Below are positions 51,401 to 61,925 of a DNA stretch of 64,000 nucleotides, one piece after another. The position numbers and the translations under genes were made by a program. Numbering within the stretch: the first letter of the stretch is position 1; every line of letters begins with the position of its first letter. This DNA comes from Temnothorax longispinosus (taxonomy: Eukaryota > Arthropoda > Insecta > Hymenoptera > Formicidae), in NCBI RefSeq assembly GCF_030848805.1, contig NC_092364.1:14427447-14491446 (forward strand), given 5' to 3'. The notes beneath the pieces were generated by a model. It was not told where the DNA came from. It was given only the letters and a program-made list of their open reading frames with translations, and ran no database searches.

Positions 51401-52801
51401 TTATGGTTTCGAAACGTAAACAGCTTATTCTATCAAATTTTTAATAAACAAATTTGTTTTATCTTTTAACACCTTTATTATTGCTTGAAAATTGGCCGTT
51501 TTTCGCTTTAATTAGCTGTTACTTTCATCGAGCGTAACATACCTAATTATTTTTATGGTGACAATCTTTATTTATATCTTGTTACGAATGCGAGAGGTCG
51601 CTCGAGTTATAATCACGCGGCGGACGATTTAGACATTCAAAGTGTTTTGTATTTTTTATTGCACAATATTCTGCCTTGGATCGGGATTCTATAGAAGATA
51701 TAAGGGAGAATACTTGATAAACATATTTGCCGCCCTGTTCCACGATCGATTCCCTCGAAGTCATGAATGCGAACAGCTTCTTCACTGTCGAGTGAGTCCT
51801 TTCTCTGCGCCGAGATACGCGATGTGTCCCGCGGATAGACACATCTGGTAATCGCGCTTTGCGTATACGGCGTTTCCGCGGCGTGAATCGAGATTGATCC
51901 GGGCACAATGCTCCCCAGGACGGGACGCTCCAGATCCGAAAGTGCCCGTGTCTACGTCGAGACGTCTGCGCGTGATTGACACCCGACAGCGCCACTCGAA
52001 ACAGTCAAAACATTTCACCCCGTGTCGCGCCGAGTCTGGCCTTGACGCTTCGTAGCAATGCCAATCATCCTTCTCCGGGCGGATTCACTGTTATCCGTAA
52101 AACGGGGGATTACTCGGCGGTATACACCCGGACGCGTTCGACAATATTTCTTTTCATGTCACTCTCACTTATGAGAGACCATCAGGTTTCAGAACGACTT
52201 CCGCGATCAGTTACGTATACGTATCCCCCGAATGAAAATAGACGATCGTGCACACAGCATATTGACCATACGCTGTTGCACGAGTGCGTCCATTTTCCAT
52301 ATGAGTGCAACAATTCGTGTAACGGAATATTTATAAATGTCGTGTATTCCGATCCTTCAAACAATCCACGAGATCCGACAAGATTTCTATATGTTATTTC
52401 CCTTTACTTTAAAACGCTTTATTGCAATGTCCTATAATTTTTCACGTATCTCACTGAAATATTCTATAATCCAAGAGCGGAAAAGTATTTCGATGAAAGT
52501 AGCGAGCGAGATATATCGCGTCTTATCATCTAACATTCTACGAGTTGGCTTTTACCAATCGACAATACTTCACGACCAATAGAACACTTGTAAGTTGCGC
52601 TACAGTTTCCGCGTGCTCGCTCTCTCGTGCACTCGATAATCCGCAGACGTGAACGCGAAGGATCGAAGGGGATAAGGCCGTTTGTCGAATGACGGCCGAT
52701 AGATTCTGCGATACCCACGATGCGCGCGGGACTAGCGTGATCACAGATCGTTGATTATCGTTGGATAGCCCGCACAATGCATTTGCTCTTTCGTGTTGCA
52801 G

Positions 52802-52924
52802 TCGCCGACTCAACAGGAGGTACTCTCGGCCCTGAAGAGACGTCTGGAGCAGACCAGCGTACCGCTCTTCCCACGGCATCGCCTTCGCATGCTCTCCAAA
52901 CTCGCCGAAGGCGCCTTCGGAACG
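52802..52924 (+). CDS. Ddr: Ddr exon h: kinase entry and glycine-rich loop
   Basis: The acceptor is ctctttcgtgttgcag and the donor ACG|GTAATT; 41 codons, phase 0 on both sides. The product SPTQQEVLSALKRRLEQ is followed by VPLFPRHRLRMLSKL and AEGAFGT. FPR.RLR..., then KL.EG.FG, is the start of the DDR kinase domain. The nucleotide-binding loop normally reads GxGxxG; here the first Gly is Ala (codon GCC at 52904-52906), giving AEGAFG. The other two glycines are intact. Confidence 0.95.
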
Positions 52925-54753
52925 GTAATTGACATTGTTATTACACAATTACACCCCACGAATAATAAGTATATATTCCCAATTAGACACGGGCAGTGGA
53001 TAAATCGATAAACTATCCATCAGCGAACCTTGATTAGTATAACGTCTGTTACGCTAATAAATCGCACGGGCGCTTGATTTTTTTGCGTGATTGGGCACCT
53101 GGGGTGATTTTTACACCCAATTAAAAATCATTGTTATTAATTACATCTCGTATATTTTTTATTGTTCTATAATTTATTAGTATTTGATAGTGATTTATTA
53201 GTGATTTTCAGTACTTAAGGATAATATAAATTTATTCAACATTATCTTATAAAAAGTAAGAACGAACAAAAAAATATTTAAAAAAATAAAAGAAGCACAT
53301 TAAAATTACTGTGACGTAAATTTCATTTTTTGATACTGAGGTGTAAAAACCCCAGGCGCCCGTTACCAAATTAATGCTGATGAAACTTTAACTTTAGAAA
53401 CTTGCAAAAACAGCTTTGTGACATTTGTCATCTAGTATATTATAATTTATACTCTAATTTGTTTTGAAAATTATCTGGTGTAATTTTGAGAGATATGGAA
53501 TTACTTTAGTGTAACGTAGAAAAATGTTACGCCTTACGCCGTTATAACAATTAATTTATCAGCGTTATCCGTTGCCATGTATAATTGTACACGAATATAA
53601 AGCAAGTTCGCCCTATCCCGCGTGAATTTGCGCGATGTGTCGCAACTCCTCCGTCGACGATCGCGAAATCAATCCGTTTGTTGGCCGCGCGGCGCAGCGC
53701 GCACAGGCAATTCAACGTGCACAGGATGCGCAACAATACGTCGATTAATGAAGTGCCCGGGACGCGTTATTCTTCGCCGGCACAATGGCGCCTCGTCGGG
53801 GTCGTCGAGGATAATCAGTTTAGAATGCGTTAGAGCGGCTAATAATTCCCTTTTGTTTCCTGCCTCGGGTACCAACGCGTCGTTAATGATGACAGGCGAG
53901 CAGGAGGAGGAGGACGAGGAGTAGTAGGAGGAGGAGGATCGCCGAAACGTTCGCTCGTTCGTTTCGCACAGTTCGCCAGTTGCCGCGTCAGACTTCCGTG
54001 GACGCGGATGCATCCGCATATGCAGACGCGATCGTGCGAGACTTCCCACGAGTACGCAAGATCGGTCACGTCGATCTCGAGTCCCGGTCGACTTGCGAGA
54101 TCGTCGAATCTCTTACGCGGAAATCGCAAAAGGATACAATCGTAATGTGTTACGCGATGCGTACGACAATCGATCATTTTTTTTACTTCCGTTCTAGACT
54201 TGTAGGCTACGATTACTACGGCTCAGAAAGTTCTCTGAATGTAGTTTTATATATTATCGGTTAATGAAAAGACTATCATAATCGCATCATAATTTTATCA
54301 TAATCGTAAAGTAAGGGAAGGATAAAATTGCAAGACAGACTTTTCTTGGAACTATAAAATATGAGAGTAAATTGTGTGAATTTCTCTTGGTTTGTATTTA
54401 TTTAAATTTTACTGTATTGCAAAAGAATCTGCATTTTCTTTAAAAATAATACGCTAACATTAAAAACAGAGAAGAACCTCGGCTTTGTTGTATAATTGAA
54501 AAACCAAGTAAAAATTACTGATCTTGCAAAATTGTTATTTATCTAAACGGATAAAATATAATAAAATATAATATAAAATAAAATATAATCGATAAATAAA
54601 ATTAGCCAAGAGTTGACTTTATGCAAAATCACGTACGACGAGATTTCACCGAAATTACAACAGAATTTCAGTTATTTCTGCAAAATTTACCCCGATCATG
54701 AGTAATTTCCATGCATGTACATAACGCAATTCAAACAAATTATGCATATAAAG
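52925..54753 (+). other. Ddr intron (1.8 kb) with one MITE
   Basis: It contains the family A copy at 53093-53361 and a GGA-rich run near 53900. Open frames at 53585-54264 on both strands are CpG-rich and unrecognised. Confidence 0.8.
53093..53361 (+). mobile_element. Short TIR element, family A, copy 2
   Basis: GGGCACCTGGGGTGATTTTT at the left and GTGTAAAAACCCCAGGCGCC at the right are inverted ends. The interior matches the copy at 13761-13989 in the opposite direction. Ends are better kept here than in the other copy. Confidence 0.82.
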
Positions 54754-54863
54754 GTATACGTGGCGGAAGCTGAAGGGATTCCGGAATACGGAACGACGAC
54801 TACCCTCGGCAAGCGACTCGTCGCCGTCAAGTTTTTACTGCCGGAAGCCAGCGAGAAGGAAAA
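54754..54863 (+). CDS. Ddr: Ddr exon i: kinase beta2-beta3 with catalytic lysine
   Basis: The acceptor is atgcatataaag and the donor GAAAA|GTGAGT; phase 0 in, phase 2 out. It encodes VYVAEAEGIPEYGTTTTLGK, then RLVAVKFLLPEASEKE. VAVK is the beta3 motif; the ATP-anchoring Lys is AAG at 54829-54831. The acceptor has a weak polypyrimidine tract, but the join gives FGT|VYVAEAEG, as expected for the family. Confidence 0.93.
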
Positions 54864-55244
54864 GTGAGTATACACGTCCATATGGAAGCCGAAATTTGCA
54901 TTCTGTTTCGTTATGCCATGGTGACGCTTGATTGAACGCGAGCATGCCTTTCTCTAACACGTTTCATTTTCACGTGTACAACGATAAACTTTTTACGTCC
55001 ATTATGTGGAGACGCGTTTCCACGTCTGCTATCCGATCGCATTCGCGACTTTTATGCATCATTATTGATATCGACCGACATACAGATCATAAGTTACTTC
55101 ACTCCCGGAACAGATACGATCGATAGTCAACGTTAAAAAAATGCGATCCAGGCTTATCATGAGACAAATTGATCGTAAAATGTTAGATGAAGAAGTACAC
55201 TCAGATTTAGTAAACTTTTTATGCATTAGTTAACATCTCTATGC

Positions 55245-55517
55245 ACTAACATAAATATTAAAGGATGAAATTTAAACCAATACCTTGAGATAAATAACAT
55301 TTTGTTATTTTTAACTACCATGTGTGTTAAAATTTATTATTTTCACACAGAACAGTAATATTATTTTAACTCTATTTTAGTTAAATTAACGTTGTTTTAG
55401 TTAACTTAATGACTAAAATTGAATAGGAGTTGAATGGCGACCTATATAGGAATGGTTAAAAACGACTAAAATTGAGTATATTTGACTCAATTTGTGTATA
55501 ATTTGACACTACGAATG
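55245..55517 (+). repeat. Dispersed repeat family C, copy 2
   Basis: It contains ATTAAAGGATGAAATTTAAA, TTATTATTTTCACACAGAAC and TTAATGACTAAAATTG, which match the reverse complement of the 57120-57346 copy. Together the two flank a 1.6-kb segment in opposite orientation. Confidence 0.8.
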
Positions 55518-57119
55518 TATAATAGTGCATTCTCGGAATACACATTCGAAATATATCTAGAGAACTATTTCGGCCATTGCGTGCGCGTTAGTTGAAAACA
55601 ATTTTCAGCTCAATAGCCCACGGTATCGAAATTTACATGAAGTATTTTCGCGAGATGGAACCGGGAGTTCGCGTAACAGCATAAGGCACACGTCCAAAAA
55701 TGCGGAAAAAGTGGGCGGCAAACTAAATTATACGAGAGCGACCGTTCTCGTGGCAACAGCACGTGATACATCGAATTTGGAGATAGAGAACGAGCAGTCC
55801 CCGTCCGTGTTCTCCGAATGCACGCGACGACCCGCGTCGCGGCGCGACGTCCGCCGAGGAAGCCCCGCGGCGGCGAAACGTCCGGATATACCGTTCCCGG
55901 ACGATCGTTTTCGCGACTATCTCGCGTCAGACATCAGAAAAAGGCCAGTTCGATTCCACGAATGGAACGGATTTGCATACAATGACCGGGAGGGAGATAG
56001 GGTATCGGGTCCGACTTTGGCGCGCACCACGGGCCGATGTTGCGCGGAACGAAGGGCGGGAGACCTCGTAGCGGAGATGACAAAGCTTCCCACCGACGAA
56101 CATCGACGAAAATCGACGGCCCTCTCCATTGGATACCGCACCGCCTGGTGTACACTCCTGGCATCGAAGCCGAAGAGAAATTTCGTCGACTCCGTCCACG
56201 GAGCAATCTGTCGGACGTCTCAGACGACGTGAACGGAGAATAGCGAGCAATTTGGCTGATTTAGCGTGCAGTAGAGTGTGTCTACTTGTACGAGGAGTTT
56301 CGCTGCATATTGCAATTCCGTAACAGAGTGCACCGGCATGATGCATCACGTTGTGTGCGAAGTGATTGCACAAGCATCTTACGAAAGTGATTAATTTATG
56401 TATTGTTAACCATTACCTCAATCGACACGTTTTATCGACGTTTCGCTATTTAGTTCCGTGAGAATCAATTTTCACATAATCAATCCATTCGTTAAACCTT
56501 TACAAAAATGCAAAACTCAAGCGAGAGCTATAAATAGGTATCTGAATATTTGAAATCACTTAAATAACAAAGGGCTTAGAGCCGTTACAGGATGTTTGTG
56601 TCGATAATAATATTTCTGTGTGATTTTTATTTTATATTACAATTCAGTGAACTGCGCGCCGAATATTTTTTGGTCTTGAAACACACAACTCTAAGTTTTG
56701 TCGGAACAACAAATCCACATACTTACTTAAACCGATAATCGATTTAATTAATCGATGCTAATAATTAAGTGTAAAGAAATGTAAAGAATTTATTGAACAT
56801 TTGAGTTAAAAGAAGATCAACTTTCAAGATTGCCGGAACAATCTCCGCGGACAAAAATCGTGACAATTCTGTCGATCCCGTATATATAACGACTAGATAC
56901 ACATACGGTTTCCGAGACCCGTCGTATTTTATCTCACGCGCAAGAAAGATCTTCAAAAGATCTTCGGTGTATCCTCAACATCCGCTCACGCAACAAGCTC
57001 CTATCGCGCGGATGACTTATAGCATCTCGTGACTGCATCGGCGAGTTCGCCCGCCGCGTCGAAACGCGAGCAACTGCTGCGACGTATGGGAACCGCAAAT
57101 CCGCACTCTTAGGTACACC

Positions 57120-57346
57120 GTTAAATTTGTAGTGTCGAATTATACTCAATTTGAGTCAATGTTAATCATTCCTTCTACTTAATATGTCATTAATTTAACT
57201 AAACCAATGTTAATAACTAAAATGAAGTTAAAATAATACTGTTCTGTGTTAAAATAATAAATTTCGACACACATGGTAATTAAAACTGACAAAATATTAT
57301 TTAACTCAAGGTACACTGGCACTGGTTTAAATTTCATCCTTTAATA
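57120..57346 (-). repeat. Dispersed repeat family C, copy 3
   Basis: It contains GTCGAATTATACTCAATTTG, GTGTTAAAATAATAAATTTC and TTAAATTTCATCCTTTAATA, matching copies 1 and 2. It is in the same orientation as copy 1. Confidence 0.8.
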
Positions 57347-57773
57347 GTGCATGCAACATGTCGCGAGAGATACCTAAAGGGAATCTTTGCCGCGTCAATT
57401 CGTTATTCTAATTCCTATATTAATTACATTTTTACTGCATAATTAACTTTGTATTCTAATTTTGTTGAATATATTTGAGATTGATTTTTTTATTTATGCT
57501 GTTACGCGTTTTATCGATCCTTTTGCAAAATTTACATTGCCTGCATATCATTGCGTAGAGTCTAACAGGTGATCGTAAGGGTCTGTTACGCGATTATAAA
57601 TAAAAAAGGTACAACGAGGGATGCTCGCATCCCCCGCTATGCTAACGACAGATAAGAAATATTTTATACGCCATGCGTATCACAATGCGCAACTCGCACG
57701 GTGATACTTTATTAAAAATAATGCATCAGCTCGATTGCTCCGATTTGTGTTCATTCGAGGCAAACGACGGATA

Positions 57774-58664
57774 GTAAAACTCCTGATGTTTAAGGAAAGC
57801 ACCTCCAATGATCTTGTCTCCTTCATATATTACATATATTATAACGGTAACCCTCCAGAGTAACCTTCAAAAGGTTTTAGCCAGCTCGTTGTTTATTAAA
57901 AAGTTATTAACAAAATAAATTTGATGAGTAGAACGTAATTTTCCGACACATGTACATTTAAGAAAATATTTACGCACATACGTGAGCCGTACAATAATAA
58001 ACCTTGTTTGTAAAAAATTTGGAAGTATATTTTTTGGCTATAAAATATAATCTAACTCAACCCCTATATCATTGTAACATTAATGTTGCATGTAACAGAG
58101 ATGCTTCGCATCCTGTTCTGCCCAAAAATATATTTACAAATTTTTTATAACAAGGTTTATATTATTGTATTATTTCGCAATTTATCTTGCAGAATTTTTA
58201 TTTAAAAAAATATACGATTTTGATGAACGCATCGATGCTTTCTTTGAGGTAATGAGTTCTATGTGTCCATTACATTGATCAAATATAGTTTAAAATTTTC
58301 GTTTTGTACGTATATTATTTTGTACATTAAAGAATGTATTATATAGAATATATTATTATAAGTATATCGTTTTGTTATGACAATTACAAAAGTATGGCTT
58401 TATTTTTTTTTAACAGTACTTACTATTTGTATGATAAAATTAAAAACTGTATAAAGTATAAAAAACAAGACTACTTCTTTTTGTCCTTTTGATTCATATC
58501 GTATACTATAGAATTCTAACTTTTTTTGTTAACAACTTTTTAATAAACAACGAGCAACGACTAAAACCTTTTGAAGTTTACTTGTTATATAGGATAATCT
58601 TCATAATATAAAAAATGTGAAGGACAAGGTCATTGGAGGTGCCTCCCCTAAACAAAAGTTTTAC
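57774..58664. mobile_element. Inverted-repeat element, 891 bp, with inner palindrome
   Basis: The outer ends GTAAAAC / GTTTTAC continue through GCACCTCCAATGATCTTGTC and GACAAGGTCATTGGAGGTGC, then CTTCAAAAGGTTTTAG, GTTGTTTATTAAAAAGTT and their complements, for about 140 bp. A second inverted pair lies inside (57990-58171, AAACCTTGTT..TAAAAAATTTG). There is no recognisable transposase. Confidence 0.82.
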
Positions 58665-60163
58665 TCGACGGGTTATCACTCGTTATCTCCGCGAGCTATC
58701 GAAATCACAATGATAAAGTTTCGTCACTTTAGAAGTTGCTAATTTGTTAAGATCTATTTGCTACGCGCAAGTTCCACTTTTACTTCAAGAATTGTAACTC
58801 AAGAAGTTATAATTAAATCCAAGTGCAATTTTTTTAATGCTTTTATACCGTTTCTCGAAAGTTATCCGTTAATAATAGCTTTAAGTTAATAATTATCTTA
58901 CGTACAATGCTCTTGTAGATTTATATTTATTATAATGCCATTAAGATAAAAATCGTTGTCGAGAAGACAAAGGATATTTTTGCAGTCATAGATCGAAATT
59001 AAACTAGTAATTCGGCATCACGTTCGCGGTACCGTGAACACCACCAACGCATGCAGAATCGGGGGGATTTCTGTATAACCGCCGATGTCAGCGGCACAAG
59101 AGGAGGGAAGATTTTGAACCGCGAATACGAACTTTCGGCTAATGCGAAGTCATTAACCTGCCCTAGGAGCGGCGCCGCGGTAACGCTAAACGGGCTACTT
59201 TGCATATAGTGGCCAACGACAAGACCATGTGTTTCGCCCACGCTGCCGGGCTCGAAGGACTATCGCGCGCGACGCCATGCGCCAGCGGGATTCTTAGTTT
59301 ACGGGGAATCGATACGCAGGGCGCCGCGCGCCGCAGTTTTGTTAACGGTCGCGTTAAACTATCACGCGAGAGTGCCATTATCAAGCCGATCGTAAGTAAG
59401 GCCGGAGTAACGATGCTGTGCGTGGAAAGGCGCGTCGCGCATATGTGTACTCTTGTACTCTATAGCGCTGGAAAGCGCCTTCTCTTATCCGGAACGCGAC
59501 CCAACGAACTGGACGGCGACTGCGGTCGTTAACGTTGTACGAGCGTCGGGATCACAATGCAGAGAGCGCGCAACGCGATATGAGAGTCATTATCTGGGAC
59601 GGACAACGCGGTGATTCTCGTTGCTTTAACGCTATCAAATTTACTTGCCGTTGCCTTGTTATTTTGCACATATATTTATATATTTCGTATTTTTCACATA
59701 TCTAAACACATGAATATACATTTCGTGTCTCGCGTTTTAATCCTCCGTCTGTATACGTGGGTCTACGGCGTCCGAGCCAAAATGATTTCTGCTCGTAACT
59801 GTAAAACTTGCAAGTCTGCCAGAAAATATTAAATAAACGATGTTTTTCAAAATGACTATAAAATCGTCAACTGTAATGTAGACAGATGTTTCATGAATTT
59901 TTTCAGATATTTAAAAATACTTTAAGGTAGAGAAAAATAGCGTTTGTAGCGTCGAACGTGACAGACCCACGTGTACACTTCGAGGGTGCAAAAGAACGGA
60001 GGATTGAAGATCTGTCTTCAAAATTGTATAACATAATCACCTCAATAATTGATGCAAAATCGAACATGAAATTAGACTTCTTTCATTCTGAGAAGTTTCC
60101 GCGAGATTAATTAATTACAGTATTAGTAATAAGTCACCGAAGAACTGGGTTAATCCCGCACAG

Positions 60164-60364
60164 GTTGGACTTCCAAAGAGACGTGAGGATTCTGGCAGCT
60201 CTGGAAGATCGCAATATCGCACGGGTCCTGGGTGCCTGTTACCGCGAGGAACCGTATTGCGTGGTAATGGAATATCTGGAGCACGGGGATCTTTGCCAGT
60301 TCCTCAAGACGCATATCACTGCCGAAGACGCGCATTCCATGCCAATTGGCGTCAAGACACTCAG
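60164..60364 (+). CDS. Ddr: Ddr exon j: kinase alphaC, gatekeeper and hinge
   Basis: The acceptor is aatcccgcacag and the donor CTCAG|GTAACT; phase 2 in, phase 2 out. The product reads LDFQRDVRILAALEDRNIAR, VLGACYREEPYCVVMEYLEH, GDLCQFLKTHITAEDAH and SMPIGVKTL. This is DDR-like (DF..V.I...L.D.NI.R.LG.C). At the usual alphaC glutamate there is Asp (GAC 60180-60182, in QRDVR). The gatekeeper position is Met (ATG 60267-60269), where DDR1 has Thr. The segment after FLKTH corresponds to the variable insert before helix D/E and is shorter than in vertebrate DDR1. Confidence 0.95.
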
Positions 60365-61832
60365 GTAACTTTCCAGCGACACATTTTGGGATTAATCAAG
60401 GGTCGGCACTCGGTATAATTCTCCTCATATACGACTAATTTTTCTTAAAATTGTTAATTAGTGTTAATGCCTATTAATCGTTAATTTCTAAATTTGAGAC
60501 AAATTACTCTTGGATTGTCGTGATAATCACTATAAATTTCTGTTCTTTTATTTCGTTAAAATTACTGTATCGCCCTCAATTATTTTCCTGCTGACTTGTT
60601 ATTTTATTGATATAGTGAAAGAGCAATGTTTATCAAAACATTCGCTGTCGTTTTTCCGAAAAAAAATGGCACGCGTGCAGGATGTTTCATGTAACGATCG
60701 CTGCGGAAATTGAACGTTCCCAAATAAAAGCAACGCAATATCTTCAAAAAATATCAAATTGGAGTACCTTTCGTGAATAAAATTGTGAAAAAGTCATGAA
60801 ACGCACATATCTATGCGTTTGAAAGCAATATCCCGCTTTGTTAAAATATATACATATATACATGTATATATATATATATATATTTGGCTAATGCGATATA
60901 AAGATTTGTGATCATTATATGAGACGTTCCCTGAAAACGCAGCTAAATATATTAATGTCATGACGATTAATCTTCTCATTACCTCGCATCAAAGTATTTA
61001 AAAAATCCACGATCGTGTCTTTAGCGACGATAGGTATTATAAATTTCAATTTGCGTATACCGGATTCCTTGTAGCACCAATAAAATGTCGCGGTATCGAC
61101 CTTTTAATTTTGCATGTTGAAACTACTGATATTCCGCCGAAGTCTCGTGAAAGATAAAAAAAATGTTAAAATCGACTAATCAAATGCTCTCAATACTTCT
61201 AAAAATATCAAATGTCGTAATGTGTACGCCTATATATGTATTCTGCTTGAAAATTATCAGAGAAATTCATATTGTCTAATCTCGAGTCGTTGAGATCTCG
61301 AAGACCGTCATATCGTGTCGTAGAAAATCGCAATTTTTTTAAGAAAGAAATTAATTACATTATCTAGCTGTACAAATCCGAGAAGAAATTCCGATTCTTC
61401 ATTAACTCTGGCATTGTTCGATAACTCGTCTGTTGTAATGTTAACGCTGAGATATATGAGTATAATACCATAATGTATGGCAACGCACTGTTGTTACCGA
61501 GCTTAAAGTATTCAAGATTACGGCAGCCGAAGTGCTGCAATCGTCTCTAACGAACCGGAGCTCGGTTTCATTTCCAACGAGCTGCCGTCGCTGAAGTTAA
61601 CACGCAATAAGTTTCTCCCGCACGCCGCGCGCGAGAGAGAGTTTGACGCGTTTATTAATCGTGAGCGACGCACAGCGTCCTGACGTAGCCCCCCACCCCC
61701 CGGATTCCCGTCGACCTACACCTCGGAGGAGAATCCCTCCGAGGGCGACGGCGGCGGTCGGGCGTATTCGAGTGCGCGCGAATACCTTAACTTCGTCGTC
61801 AGGAAACTCACGCCGCTTCGTCGTCGTTTCAG
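60365..61832 (+). other. Ddr intron (1.47 kb), nothing recognised
   Basis: It includes a short TA run near 60850-60880. The last 250 bp are CpG-rich and give short open frames on both strands that are not recognisable. Confidence 0.8.
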
Positions 61833-61925
61833 TTTCAACTGTCTCATCTACATGGCGGCGCAGATCGCATCGGGCATGCGGTATCTGGAGAACCTGAACT
61901 TCGTTCATCGGGATCTGGCTACTAG
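61833..61925 (+). CDS. Ddr: Ddr exon k: kinase helix E and HRD catalytic loop
   Basis: The acceptor is tcgtcgtttcag and the donor CTAG|GTGAGT; phase 2 on both sides. It encodes FNCLIYMAAQIASGMRYLEN and LNFVHRDLAT, with the split Arg codon at each edge. AAQIASGMRYL..LNFVHRDLATR is almost identical in all DDRs. The catalytic Asp of HRD is GAT at 61912-61914. The DFG motif and the rest of the C-lobe are not found in the remaining 2.1 kb and must lie beyond the window. Confidence 0.96.
   Translation, partial: FQLSHLHGGADRIGHAVSGEPELRSSGSGY

Larger units (their letters stand above)
47063..52801 (+). other. Ddr intron (5.7 kb) containing the assembly gap
   Basis: It contains a 410-bp palindrome, a 659-bp inverted-repeat element, a 210-bp tandem duplication, the N run and a truncated family B repeat. 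Flanking exon phases are 0 and 0. The stretch 51400-52800 shows no gene. Confidence 0.8.
54864..60163 (+). other. Ddr intron (5.3 kb) with repeats
   Basis: It holds two family C copies in opposite orientation (55245-55517 and 57120-57346) and a large inverted-repeat element (57774-58664). A 173-codon open frame at 55711-56232 has no recognisable domain, and long frames overlap it on the other strand, so I do not call it a gene. The stretch 58670-60160 shows nothing. Confidence 0.8.

Noticed and set aside
55711..56232. 173-codon open frame on the plus strand
   Set aside because: No recognisable domain, composition typical of CpG-rich intron, and several overlapping minus-strand frames of similar length.
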